Positions 45,460-53,970 of a stretch of DNA of 64,000 bases are shown one piece after another (the first letter of the stretch is position 1; each line of letters begins with the position of its first letter). Made by a program: the position numbers and the translations under genes. This stretch comes from Desulfosporosinus acididurans (GTDB lineage: Bacteria > Bacillota > Desulfitobacteriia > Desulfitobacteriales > Desulfitobacteriaceae): the NCBI RefSeq assembly GCF_001029285.1, contig NZ_LDZY01000005.1, positions 62,001 to 126,000 on the forward strand, read 5' to 3'. Below the pieces are notes generated by a model. It did no database searches, had not been told where the DNA came from, and saw only the letters and a list, made by a program, of their open reading frames with translations.

Positions 45460-45942
45460 TTACTCATTTGGCGAATAATAATAAATCCGCAGCACGCCCT
45501 CTCCACCCGTGGGATCTAACATAATTTCCTGAATATAAATCTCTTCATGAGAATCTTCAAGTCCTTCAAGCTGTGAAATGATAGTTTCCCAATTCCCCTG
45601 CAAATGCAAACGCAGCAAAGCATAATCAATGGCTGCTCCTCGGGAAATCGCCCGGTTTTCCTGCATTCCAAATCCTTCGACTTTCAGATCAGTTACCTTA
45701 ACCCCGGCTTGAAGAAAATCAGCTCGGCATCCTTCCACGATATCCAGAAATTGATCTCTTGTAGGAACCTTGGGAATAGCTATGTCTAAGCTTGTCTTCG
45801 ACATTGTTTTCCAGTATTTTATTTCCTTTTGCAGATTCCGAAGGTTTCGATAGGCCGGATTCCAGAATATGCAAAACTCCAAAAGATTTAAAAATGCAAA
45901 TGCGACTAGACAAGCTCTGATATTCTTCTTAAAAAATGCCAA
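45460..45942 (-). CDS. PilO-like pilus assembly protein
   Basis: 160 residues: one N-terminal membrane span (ACLVAFAFLNLLEFCIFW), a short coiled-coil (YRNLRNLQKEIKYWKTM), and a small alpha/beta domain ending MLDPTGGEGVLRIYYY, the architecture of PilO/GspM. TTG start after GGAGGG. It follows the PilM-PilN fusion by 32 bases, the position where pilO is expected. Confidence 0.7.
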   Translation of the reverse strand: MAFFKKNIRACLVAFAFLNLLEFCIFWNPAYRNLRNLQKEIKYWKTMSKTSLDIAIPKVPTRDQFLDIVEGCRADFLQAGVKVTDLKVEGFGMQENRAISRGAAIDYALLRLHLQGNWETIISQLEGLEDSHEEIYIQEIMLDPTGGEGVLRIYYYSPNE

Positions 45943-45974
45943 AGCCTATCCCTCCATTTCAAAATTGAACGCGG

Positions 45975-47423
45975 TCAATTGTTGACATCTTTTCGTTTCG
46001 CGCTTATAGAAAATTCAATTTGCTCAGATGACGTCGAGGAATAGCCTGTCAAGACAGGCCGGTACCAACCTAATTTGCGAAGTCCCTGGATCAAGGCTTG
46101 AATCGATTTGACGTCTCCTGCGCTGCCGGTTAGAGAAAGAGTGCCTTGCCTATAAACCAATTTCTTGATCGTTAGCTGCGAGTCCAGTAAGTTCTGCACT
46201 TGCCACAAAATGTCGGCTACTTTTTCAGAACGGGCTTGTGTCATTTTCCAAGATCTCGTCAAGTCCTTTTGTTGTCTTAATTGGGTTTCAAGTTCAGCAC
46301 CTTGATGTAAAAGCTGCTGAACCTCATTCTTCAGAGCTGATGTCTCTTGCCTCAGGAACACCCAGCTGCCGTTTCCAAGCAGTAAGAAAGAAAGTAACGC
46401 AGCACCTATTATTTGATACCTTTTCCGCATCTTCCCTGCCTTGCTGGGTTGTCTCCAAAGATTAAGGGACGCAGACTTTTTCAGAAGGACCAGTCCATAG
46501 GCCATAGCAGCCTCTGCCAAACCTCTATTTTCTCCAAGAACCCATAACCAGGTGTCAGGAACTGACTTGAATTCAGCTTGAGCAACCGTGATGTGATCAG
46601 GTAGTGTTACACGCTTGACCAAGGATTCAAGAGATAAACCGCCGCTCCAAAGAAGACATTTTAGACTCAAATCTGGATTTTGCGCCTTAAGATACAAGAG
46701 AAAGCTCTGAATTTCATTTTCCCATTCCTTAGAATATCCCCTAATATCTTGACTGCAAATCTCAGCGTCACCAAGAGCCACGTTTGTTTCTTGGACGAAC
46801 AGAGTTCGTACTCTTTCAGGGATCAACCCTCGAAAAAGTGCGAAGTGAAATCCATCGGTCTCTTCACGAACATAGAGGGTATCCTCATCAGGATTTAGTT
46901 CTAACCCCTGACCTATTACAGCCCATGAGAAATTAATCCCACTCACCCTTAGTCCAGCTTGTTTAAAAATAGCTGCATACTGTTCTAAGACTTCACGGCG
47001 GGAAGCCCCCAGCAAAATGGTGAGACTCTTATGCTTTTCTTCCCCAAGGATCACGTAATCGTAAAGGAGATCTGCACTGCTCGGTACTTCTTCAGCCACT
47101 AAAAGAGCAATGGCGGAATCTCTATAAGATCTCGCAAGCCAGGGAAGTTTATAGGAACGAACAAATCCTGTTTGCATGGGCATTGCTAAAAAGGCCAAGT
47201 GTCCGTCACATGGGCTCTCCCTTTGATAATCCATTAAACAGTCAAGCAGGGCGTCCTTATCACGGACAATCCCCTGTTCAATTACGCCCGTAATTTGAAT
47301 TCGGTCAAACTTGACCGCCGCAGAGCTATGACTTTGTTTGAGTTTCGAAATCAGGGGAAGAGAAGCTTTAAAGACCCGTAGTTCACTGTCGGTTATTTCA
47401 AATACGACTAGTTTCTTGCGCAT
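45975..47423 (-). CDS. PilM-PilN fusion protein
   Basis: 482 residues. Residues 1-330 form an actin-like PilM domain (KKLVVFEITDSELRVFKASL, ILLGASRREVLEQYAAIFKQ, LLWSGGLSLESLV). From about 340 there is a basic patch, one membrane span (IIGAALLSFLLLGNGSWVFL), a coiled-coil and a ferredoxin-like domain as in PilN. In most pili these are two proteins that bind through the PilN N-terminus; here they are covalently joined. ATG 47423 after AGGAGGTG. Confidence 0.78.
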   Translation of the reverse strand: MRKKLVVFEITDSELRVFKASLPLISKLKQSHSSAAVKFDRIQITGVIEQGIVRDKDALLDCLMDYQRESPCDGHLAFLAMPMQTGFVRSYKLPWLARSYRDSAIALLVAEEVPSSADLLYDYVILGEEKHKSLTILLGASRREVLEQYAAIFKQAGLRVSGINFSWAVIGQGLELNPDEDTLYVREETDGFHFALFRGLIPERVRTLFVQETNVALGDAEICSQDIRGYSKEWENEIQSFLLYLKAQNPDLSLKCLLWSGGLSLESLVKRVTLPDHITVAQAEFKSVPDTWLWVLGENRGLAEAAMAYGLVLLKKSASLNLWRQPSKAGKMRKRYQIIGAALLSFLLLGNGSWVFLRQETSALKNEVQQLLHQGAELETQLRQQKDLTRSWKMTQARSEKVADILWQVQNLLDSQLTIKKLVYRQGTLSLTGSAGDVKSIQALIQGLRKLGWYRPVLTGYSSTSSEQIEFSISAKRKDVNN

Positions 47424-47438
47424 CCGTCACCTCCTGGG

Positions 47439-48206
47439 CTATTTAACCCATGCCCAATACCAATCAAAGATCCTCGTTCCCCACAATAAAGCCAGGACAG
47501 CACCTAAAGAAAGATAAGGGCCAAAAGGAATTTGTTGGCGAAAGCCCTTCTGACCCGTCCCAAGAAACACTAAACCAACAATTGCTCCCAGAAGGCTTCC
47601 GGAAAAGACTGCCAAAAAGATCCCATGAAAACCCAAAAAGGCCCCTAAAGCAGCAACCAATTTGACATCTCCCAGGCCCAGACCTTGTGGATAGAATTTG
47701 GCTATCAGCCCAAAAAAGCCTCCAGCCCCCAGGGAACTTAAAATACTCTCCCATCCTGACGGACTCCCCGGTATTAAAAAAGCCCCCAACAAACCCAGAC
47801 CCCATAGGGGAATCGTCAAGACATCCGGTAAACGGTATGTGTCTAAATCGATAAACGATAAAGCAATCAAAAAAGATATAAAGACCAGATTTAACAAAAC
47901 TCGGGCCGGGTGAAGCCCCATTAAGAAACCTAATGTACCCGCTAAGTAAAAAAAACAACCCGTAAGAAGTTCGACCATGGGATAGCGCCAAGAAACCTTA
48001 GCCCGGCAGCTTCGGCATCGGCCTCTTTGAATTAAATAGCTAATAATGGGAATAAGTTCCCAAGCGCGAAGAGCCTGCCCGCATTTAGGACAATGCGAGC
48101 CCGGTGAAACGATGGATTCCTCTTTCGGTACACGATAGATGACAACATTTAAGAAGCTGCCGATAATAACGCCTAAAACACCTATCATCAAATTAATACC
48201 TAACAA
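47439..48206 (-). CDS. pilD: Prepilin peptidase / N-methyltransferase
   Basis: 255 residues; cleaves and methylates prepilins. The Cys4 zinc motif is present (CPKCGQAL and CRSCRAK). The two catalytic Asp are in FIDLDTYRLPDVLTIP and GLGLGDVKLVAALGAFLG. About seven membrane spans. TTG start with GAGGAG upstream. Confidence 0.95.
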   Translation of the reverse strand: MLGINLMIGVLGVIIGSFLNVVIYRVPKEESIVSPGSHCPKCGQALRAWELIPIISYLIQRGRCRSCRAKVSWRYPMVELLTGCFFYLAGTLGFLMGLHPARVLLNLVFISFLIALSFIDLDTYRLPDVLTIPLWGLGLLGAFLIPGSPSGWESILSSLGAGGFFGLIAKFYPQGLGLGDVKLVAALGAFLGFHGIFLAVFSGSLLGAIVGLVFLGTGQKGFRQQIPFGPYLSLGAVLALLWGTRIFDWYWAWVK

Positions 48207-48257
48207 AAAAGTCTCCTCTTTTCCGAGTTTACCGACTTGAGTTAATAATTTAGATAG

Positions 48258-48779
48258 TTAATTTGATGATGTCCAAAGAACAGTCTTTAAATCGTCATCA
48301 TAGGCCCGAACTTCTGCCGCCAGACCGTCAGAGGACAAATAGATCATGATTGTTTTAATGTCACCTTTATCTCCCGGTTCTGGAATCGAATAATGGCTTT
48401 TATCGGAATCATCCGCTGTCAATTGGGCTACACCAAAACCTTTGTTGCCATCTGCCACTGTTTGTTGAGTTGTTGTTTTATCCAATTTTCCGATATATTT
48501 GGGAATCAGCTCACTGCATGTCACTTCGCCATTAGTATCCGCCGTTAGTTCTCCAGGTTTCGGATACACTCCATTTTCAACTTGAAAACGGTCGAGAGCC
48601 GCTTTAACCTGATGCGCAGTCGCCACGTCGGCCTTTTTTCGTGCCAAAGCCGTACTTGACGTCATTTTGGGAATGATCACAGCAGCTATAATACCCATTA
48701 TTATGATGACTGCCATAACTTCGATGAGTGTAAATCCATTCTCCCGCTGAAAATCATTCATCGGTTTCATCGGTTTCAT
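48258..48779 (-). CDS. Type IV prepilin / GspG-like major pseudopilin
   Basis: 173 residues. The prepilin signal is a short positively charged leader ending in Gly, cleaved before Phe in ENG/FTLIEVMAVIIIMG, with Glu5 present. A long N-terminal helix leads to a globular domain with no Cys pair (QHQ-type helix AHQVKAALDRFQVENGVYP resembling GspG). The start at MKPMKPMND is set by AGGAGG 8 bases upstream; the MKP unit is duplicated. Confidence 0.88.
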   Translation of the reverse strand: MKPMKPMNDFQRENGFTLIEVMAVIIIMGIIAAVIIPKMTSSTALARKKADVATAHQVKAALDRFQVENGVYPKPGELTADTNGEVTCSELIPKYIGKLDKTTTQQTVADGNKGFGVAQLTADDSDKSHYSIPEPGDKGDIKTIMIYLSSDGLAAEVRAYDDDLKTVLWTSSN

Positions 48780-48852
48780 TGTTTCATCCTCCTACTCGGA
48801 TATTTCCTTTCTCATCTTGAAGCTTCCCTTCCTTAGTTCCCATCTGAAAGCC

Positions 48853-50052
48853 TTACTTCAGCTGAGAACTAAGATCAAAAATAGGAATCATTACTCCTCC
48901 GGCTACTAAACCAACCAGCCCAGCCATAATAAGAATTAAGGCCGGTCCAAGCATACGCGTAAATTGATCGAGTTTAAATTCCAAGTCCTTGTGAAGCGAG
49001 AACGCAATTTGCAAGAACATTTTATCTAAGTTCCCGCTTTCTTCGGCGACAGCGATCATCTCTGCCCCTTCTTTAGGAAAAATTTCGCTTTCAAACAACA
49101 AATCAGCCATGGGATTTCCTTGTTTAACACTCTGAATAAGCCGCTCTGTCAAGGCCAACATTTCCATAGTTTGCAGCGTTCCAGCCGTTAGACGCAGCCC
49201 TTCTAGCAAGGGAATTCCCGTCATTAAGAGGTAACCCAAGATACTGGTAAATTGAATCAAATCCCTGAGACGATAAATCCTGCCAAGATAAGGCAAGTGT
49301 CTAATCTTGTTGTTGAGGTAGCTCTGCCAATCCTTCGGTTTCCAAATTACGCAGATTAGCACCATCGCCGCTGCTAGTCCTCCTAGTATTTGTAACGTCA
49401 GAGGGAATTTTCGCCCGACAGCAAAAATGACTTGAGTCAATTTGGGCAATTCAATGTTCATGCTTTCAAAGAGCCTCTCATACATGGGAAGCACACCTAT
49501 AGATAGACTACAAAGAACAACAAAAACAGCCAGCAGTAAAAGGATTGGATAAGCTAAGGCAGCCTTCATTTTCTGTCGGAAGTTACCTTCTTGCTCTAAT
49601 TCTGCGGCCACTTCACTCAAAACCTTCGCTAAGTTTCCTGAATACTCTCCCGCTTTGATCATCGACAATACATAAGCGTTCGGAGGCGATTTAAGTTGGA
49701 GAAGTGCTTCCCACAAATCACATCCCGCAGATATAGAATTTTTGACACTTGACCATTGACTTTGTTCAAAGGTTAAATTCCCTCGAGACTGGGTCATGAT
49801 CTCCAAAGCTTGAAGCAGAGGAATTCCGGCCTCTAATAATGAACTCAAGCGGTTTGCAAAATGACCCCATTGAGCGTTTGGACGAACGAGGAACTCTGCG
49901 GACCAATTCCATTGTTTCTTAATCTTGACCGGTAAATATCCCTCTTTTTTCAGCAGTGTTTGAACCTCCAAAGAGTCGTTTCCCAAGCAGCGTCCGCTTT
50001 GCAAAGTTCCTTGAGCATCCGCCGCTTTCCATTTAAACCAGCGTTTACTCAT
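48853..50052 (-). CDS. pilC: Type IV pilus inner-membrane platform protein PilC/GspF
   Basis: 399 residues with two repeated GspF domains (FANRLSSLLEAGIPLLQALE and FTSILGYLLMTGIPLLEGLR), each followed by membrane spans. Start ATG overlaps the pilT stop (ATGA). Works with PilB/PilT motors to assemble and retract pili. Confidence 0.93.
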   Translation of the reverse strand: MSKRWFKWKAADAQGTLQSGRCLGNDSLEVQTLLKKEGYLPVKIKKQWNWSAEFLVRPNAQWGHFANRLSSLLEAGIPLLQALEIMTQSRGNLTFEQSQWSSVKNSISAGCDLWEALLQLKSPPNAYVLSMIKAGEYSGNLAKVLSEVAAELEQEGNFRQKMKAALAYPILLLLAVFVVLCSLSIGVLPMYERLFESMNIELPKLTQVIFAVGRKFPLTLQILGGLAAAMVLICVIWKPKDWQSYLNNKIRHLPYLGRIYRLRDLIQFTSILGYLLMTGIPLLEGLRLTAGTLQTMEMLALTERLIQSVKQGNPMADLLFESEIFPKEGAEMIAVAEESGNLDKMFLQIAFSLHKDLEFKLDQFTRMLGPALILIMAGLVGLVAGGVMIPIFDLSSQLK

Positions 50053-51098
50053 CTGCGGAGATTGTCAGTTGTTGTTTGCAGTTTTTCCTGAGCGACTTCA
50101 TAGCTTACCCATCCTTTTTGAACGAGGTCAAGAATGGCTTTATCCATTGTTTGCATACCCAATTTGCTATTTACTTGAATTACTGTAGGTAGTTGATGAG
50201 TTTTCCCCTCCCGAATTAGACTTCGAACAGCAGGAGTCGCGAGCATAACCTCAATTGCTGCAATTCTCCCTTGATGATCTGCCCTTGGAAATAACTGTTG
50301 AGACAGGATTCCCTGTAATACGGCCGCTAACTGCACTCGGATCTGTTGCTGTTGATAGGAGGGGAAGACATCAATCATCCGATCTACCGATTGTGTAGCA
50401 TCATTGGTATGCAATGTGCTAAAAACTAAATGTCCTGTTTCGGCTGCTGTCACAGCCGTGGCGATTGTTTCAAGATCTCTCATTTCACCCACTAAAATCA
50501 CATCGGGATCTTGTCGCAGAACTGACCGCAGAGCATTAGCAAAAGAATTTGTATCGCAGCCAATCTCACGCTGATTCACTAAACTTAATTGGTGTTTATG
50601 CAGATACTCAATCGGATCTTCAATAGTCATAATGTGACAAGCTCTCGTCCGGTTAATATAATCAATCAATGAAGCAAGGGTTGTGGATTTTCCACTCCCG
50701 GTAGGACCTGTCACAAGCACCAGACCTTTGGTCAGCCTAGCTAAAGCAAGACTTACGGCCGGGAGGCCAAGGCTTTCCGGAGTAGGAATATCGTGGGGGA
50801 TTAAGCGAATAACGACCCCCATAGATCCTCTTTGGCGAAAGATGTTGACTCGATATCGCCCAACATGCGATAAACTGTAGGATAAATCCAATTCTCCGAA
50901 TTCAGTAAATCGTTTTTTCTGAATCTCATTCATCAGAGAGAGGGCAAAAGTTTCCAAATCGAACTGAGACAGCTTGTCCATAAGCAAAGGTACTAATGAA
51001 CCATCCACTCTGAGGACAGGAGGACTCTCGATTGTTAAATGGATGTCCGAAGCTTTCTTTTCTGCAGCATTGAGAAATAATTCTTCCATCGAAAGCAT
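50049..51098 (-). CDS. pilT: Twitching motility / retraction ATPase PilT
   Basis: 349 residues. Walker A VTGPTGSGKSTTLASLIDY, Asp box and Walker B DPDVILVGEMRDLETIATA, His box GHLVFSTLHTNDA. No N-terminal PilB-type domain, and the C-terminal AIRSLIREGKTHQLPTVIQ-like segment (here AVRSLIREGKTHQ) is the PilT mark. GAGGAGG before ATG 51098. With PilB interrupted (next gene), PilT could remain functional. Confidence 0.93.
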   Translation of the reverse strand: MLSMEELFLNAAEKKASDIHLTIESPPVLRVDGSLVPLLMDKLSQFDLETFALSLMNEIQKKRFTEFGELDLSYSLSHVGRYRVNIFRQRGSMGVVIRLIPHDIPTPESLGLPAVSLALARLTKGLVLVTGPTGSGKSTTLASLIDYINRTRACHIMTIEDPIEYLHKHQLSLVNQREIGCDTNSFANALRSVLRQDPDVILVGEMRDLETIATAVTAAETGHLVFSTLHTNDATQSVDRMIDVFPSYQQQQIRVQLAAVLQGILSQQLFPRADHQGRIAAIEVMLATPAVRSLIREGKTHQLPTVIQVNSKLGMQTMDKAILDLVQKGWVSYEVAQEKLQTTTDNLRR

Positions 51099-51112
51099 CT
51101 TGTTCCCTCCTC

Positions 51113-51637
51113 TTAGCGTTCTATCTCAGACGTTGTAAAAAGCACCTCTTCGATAGTGGTTAAACCTTGGGTGACTTTCAAAAGACCATCTTCATAAATC
51201 GTTAACATCCCTGAAAGTATTGCTTGTCGTTCAATATCTCTGGAATTGTGCCGCGTAAGTACTAATTCCTTAATTTCCTGATTATAGAGCAAGAACTCAT
51301 GAATTCCGATCCTTCCCTTAAACCCTATGTCAAAGCATTGGGCACAGCCTTGAGAGCGATATAATTGATTAATTGACGTCGGTAAACGGAGGACTCTTTT
51401 TTCAGTCTCAGAAATGTCATAGACCTTTTTGCAAGAGTTACATAAGCGCCTCACCAAGCGTTGAGATAAGATTCCTCTTACAGCAGACGCTAAAAGATAA
51501 GGCTCAATCCCCATGTCCAAAAGGCGTTCTAAAGCCTCGGCCGCCGTATTCGTATGCAGTGTAGTTAACACTAAGTGGCCCGTAAGGGAAGCCGTAATCG
51601 CTATACGAGCGGTTTCTTCATCGCGTATATGATGACA
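51113..51637 (-). pseudogene. pilB: Pilus assembly ATPase PilB, 3' part only, cut by the prophage
   Basis: The frame is open from a stop at 51652-51650 to 51113 and shows the PilB/GspE C-terminus: [40 protein letters not shown], the zinc motif CNSCKKVY with [12 protein letters not shown], and IGIHEFL. Homology begins inside the conserved (G)EIRDEET Walker-B region and ends abruptly on the left of it. The N-terminal about two thirds (Walker A included) is absent and should lie beyond the prophage, outside the window. The fragment cannot hydrolyse ATP. It may be restored by prophage excision. Confidence 0.88.
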
Positions 51638-51640
51638 CTG

Positions 51641-51669
51641 TATTCTTTTTTACAAAGCAAAAAAGAATA
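51641..51669. terminator. Inverted repeat at the prophage edge
   Basis: TATTCTTTTTT and AAAAAAGAATA, perfect 11-bp arms, 7-base loop, directly at the pilB/prophage junction. With A/T runs on both sides it could be a bidirectional terminator or lie in an attachment-site arm. Confidence 0.5.
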
Positions 51670-51865
51670 GTCGAAAAGCAGGAATCTAAATCTTAAGCTA
51701 CATTATAAACTATATCAACCTCCACTTCATCCCCGCCTATAATAAAAAATATCAAAGCAAATTCCTTTTTTAATAGGAGAATAGTTCGCTAAGAAATACT
51801 TCTTGAAATCAAATCCATAATTGCTTCTGCGCAACATTTCCATCCCATGTCAATTGATTTTAGGC

Positions 51866-51979
51866 TTATTTTTTTAATAGCGCATCAGTGCAATTTGCCT
51901 GGGGATATTCTTTCCTAACTTCTTTTGTCATTTCCGTAATAAATTCACTGATATAATCATCGTTTTCTAATCCATTCAT
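51866..51979 (-). CDS. Possible 37-residue prophage protein
   Basis: ATG 51979, AGAGGT about 7 bases upstream, encoding MNGLENDDYISEFITEMTKE followed by a Lys-rich tail to TAA. It starts 26 bases after the repressor stop, in the same direction. Acidic/basic, no membrane span, no family recognised. 51670-51865 holds nothing else that I can support. Confidence 0.35.
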   Translation of the reverse strand: MNGLENDDYISEFITEMTKEVRKEYPQANCTDALLKK

Positions 51980-52005
51980 CTCTCGTTACCTCTTTCCTTT
52001 TTTAC

Positions 52006-52203
52006 TCACCTCAATAACTCTTCTATTGTTACCCCTAGTGCACTGGCAATCAAAGCTAATGTTTTGATCTTTGGTTGTTGATTGCCCTCCTCAATAGCTG
52101 CAGTATATCCCCTGCTTAGCCTCGTGGCTTGAGCTAGATCCTTTTGCGTCCAGCCCTTCTCCTTTCTGATCTGCGCTATTCTTTCCCCGATCACCCATGT
52201 CAT
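52006..52203 (-). CDS. XRE-family helix-turn-helix regulator (probable prophage repressor)
   Basis: 65 residues consisting almost entirely of a Cro/CI-type HTH (IAQIRKEKGWTQKDLAQATR, LSRGYTAAIEEGNQQPKIKT, LALIASALGVTIEELL). Divergent from the plus-strand HTH gene, the usual arrangement of a phage lysogeny switch. The ATG sits very close to an AAGGGA site; a GTG 9 bases inside is an alternative start. Confidence 0.85.
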   Translation of the reverse strand: MTWVIGERIAQIRKEKGWTQKDLAQATRLSRGYTAAIEEGNQQPKIKTLALIASALGVTIEELLR

Positions 52204-52394
52204 TCCCTTGATGCTACCTATAAGCTTAAACCTAATTCTGTGTCGAAATATGTAATAATTACTCCTCTAATAACTACATAGTTTACGATAAATTTTCTAT
52301 AAAGTCGACACAATTTTTTAACTTAAGTATAAACTTATCTGAAAGCCACATTTTTCGAAGGAAGCCGGTCATTTATGTTGAACATAAGCTTTCG
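52204..52394. promoter_or_regulatory. Divergent operator/promoter region of the prophage switch
   Basis: Between the two HTH genes. TGTGTCGAA at about 52239 and its inverted partner TCGACACA at about 52304 are separated by roughly 60 bases of AT-rich DNA; AAGCTTAAA and AACTTAAG elements lie outside them. These are candidate repressor sites. TGTCGAA is also the core of a Spo0A box. Confidence 0.5.
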
Positions 52395-52634
52395 GTGATA
52401 ATTTTGAAGCAACACAAGCATTGCAAGGCTTATGACATTATGGTTAAAAAGGGTATGCGATTAAAAGACTTAGAGGGAATAACCGGCTATTCTAAATCTC
52501 ATTTATCTCAGATACTAAATGGAAAAGATTGTTACTTATCAACCGCCCAAGATATAGCTCTTGCCCTGGGTGAAAAAGTAGATTACCTTTGGCCTGATTA
52601 CTTTCATAATGATAGACCATGGCGACCAAGCTAG
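52395..52634 (+). CDS. Small HTH protein, plus strand (Cro-like)
   Basis: 79 residues. HTH segment MVKKGMRLKDLEGITGYSKS, HLSQILNGKDCYLSTAQDIA, LALGEKVDYLWPDYF: an XRE fold. The start is uncertain (GTG 52395 without a good ribosome site; TTG 52404 or ATG 52440 are possible). Divergent from the repressor; probably the opposing regulator. Confidence 0.7.
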   Translation: MIILKQHKHCKAYDIMVKKGMRLKDLEGITGYSKSHLSQILNGKDCYLSTAQDIALALGEKVDYLWPDYFHNDRPWRPS

Positions 52635-52817
52635 GGTCTATTTTATTTTGTCTAACAGTTCTGACAAAACTTTGACTCCAGCACTCCTGCCGGGGTCTTA
52701 CTATTTCTTACATATTTGTCGCAGAACCATTAAGAATGTCGGAAAGCAGGAAAGTAAAAACGATTATAGAATTTTAAGAAAAATATTTTTGACTTAGAAA
52801 GAAGGGTGACACAAACG

Positions 52818-53891
52818 ATGGGCAACTCGAAAGAAGAACTCATAAAAAATTTTTGCAAAGATTCAGGAATTGAAGCCTGGTTTGTTGCAAAAATGGAAGG
52901 CTCCCCAGGAGTCCTTTATGGAGCATTTCACTCAGAAGGAATAAATATTTATAAGTTAGAGAAGGCAAAGCCTGTTCTTACTCAAAATCATATCTGGGGA
53001 AACTTCACTGAAGCAACTATTGATAACTTTTTTGCAAAGACGGCAATAATCTTCAAGGGCGAAAATCACACTACAACCCTTAATATAATGGAAAAAGGTA
53101 AAGATTTAATACCTCTGTTACAATCAAATACGGAGCTGAAAATAACCATTCTCCCTAGACCTTGGTGGGGAAAAATTCTTGGCTTTAGATCTAAAACGAA
53201 ATGGAAAATGGCAGTCGCGATCGTTGTTTATCTTTTCTTGATTGGTAAAGTTGTAGGGACTTTCGGTAGTAATGGATCTACTACATCGACAAGTGCCCCC
53301 GTTTCTACTTCTGAGCAAGCAAAAAAACCTCCCACACAGACTGCACCTGATCAAGCATCAACTCAAACTTCTGCTTCAGCCGCGTCATCCGCTCCCGCGC
53401 CAGCTCCTACACCGCAAAAAACACCGGGTAGTTTAGGTATTACCCCTGAAGAGTTTACAGATAGATGGAATCAAGCATTAGTCAATGCGGATAGTTTTCC
53501 TTTAAAAATTAACAATCTAAAAATTGAGAGCGGTTCTGTCCAGGATACTTTCACCTATATGTTTAACGATAGTCACGGGATAATGGGCACGGTAAATAAA
53601 AGTGACGGTACGATAAGAGATGTTATGATTTTGGCCGCTGGAAAAGATTTAGCAGACACTTCAAAAGCAGCCGGGGTAATTATTTCATGGGGACTACTTA
53701 TACAAGCAACAAATCCCGATCTTACTCCCGATCAGCGCGGATCAATCCTTCAAGATTTGGGCATTATGGACTCTACAAACTCACTGAAAGGGATTAATAA
53801 ATCGGTAATTCGTAATAATGTGAAATATAACATCTCCCAAAGTGACGTAACAGGATTGACATTTGGTGCAAGCGACCCTATGGACAATTAA
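52818..53891 (+). CDS. Membrane-anchored protein of unknown function (prophage cargo)
   Basis: About 357 residues. An N-terminal domain of about 120 residues (KEELIKNFCKDSGIEAWFVA, GVLYGAFHSEGINIYKLEKA) could be a PH-like or short beta domain. A membrane span follows at about 135-152 (MAVAIVVYLFLIGKVVGTFG), then a long low-complexity Ser/Thr/Ala/Pro linker (about 155-215) and a C-terminal domain (LGITPEEFTDRWNQALVNAD to the end). ATG 52818 lies 11 bases after GAAGGG; a GTG at 52806 is too close. Opposite strand to phage late genes, with its own terminator: typical of lysogenic-conversion cargo. Function not recognised. Confidence 0.7.
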   Translation: MGNSKEELIKNFCKDSGIEAWFVAKMEGSPGVLYGAFHSEGINIYKLEKAKPVLTQNHIWGNFTEATIDNFFAKTAIIFKGENHTTTLNIMEKGKDLIPLLQSNTELKITILPRPWWGKILGFRSKTKWKMAVAIVVYLFLIGKVVGTFGSNGSTTSTSAPVSTSEQAKKPPTQTAPDQASTQTSASAASSAPAPAPTPQKTPGSLGITPEEFTDRWNQALVNADSFPLKINNLKIESGSVQDTFTYMFNDSHGIMGTVNKSDGTIRDVMILAAGKDLADTSKAAGVIISWGLLIQATNPDLTPDQRGSILQDLGIMDSTNSLKGINKSVIRNNVKYNISQSDVTGLTFGASDPMDN

Positions 53892-53901
53892 CTTAAATAA
53901 C

Positions 53902-53970
53902 AAAAAAGCCCTGGCGATTAAACCAGGGCTTCGTCATCTTCAGCGACGGCCGGCACCGTCGCTTTTATTA
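53902..53970. terminator. Back-to-back terminators between convergent genes
   Basis: AGCGACGG / CCGTCGCT followed by TTTATTA (53942-53970) ends the plus-strand cargo gene. AAGCCCTGG / CCAGGGCTT (53906-53931), with TTTTTTG on the minus strand, ends the lysis-region transcript. Confidence 0.85.
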
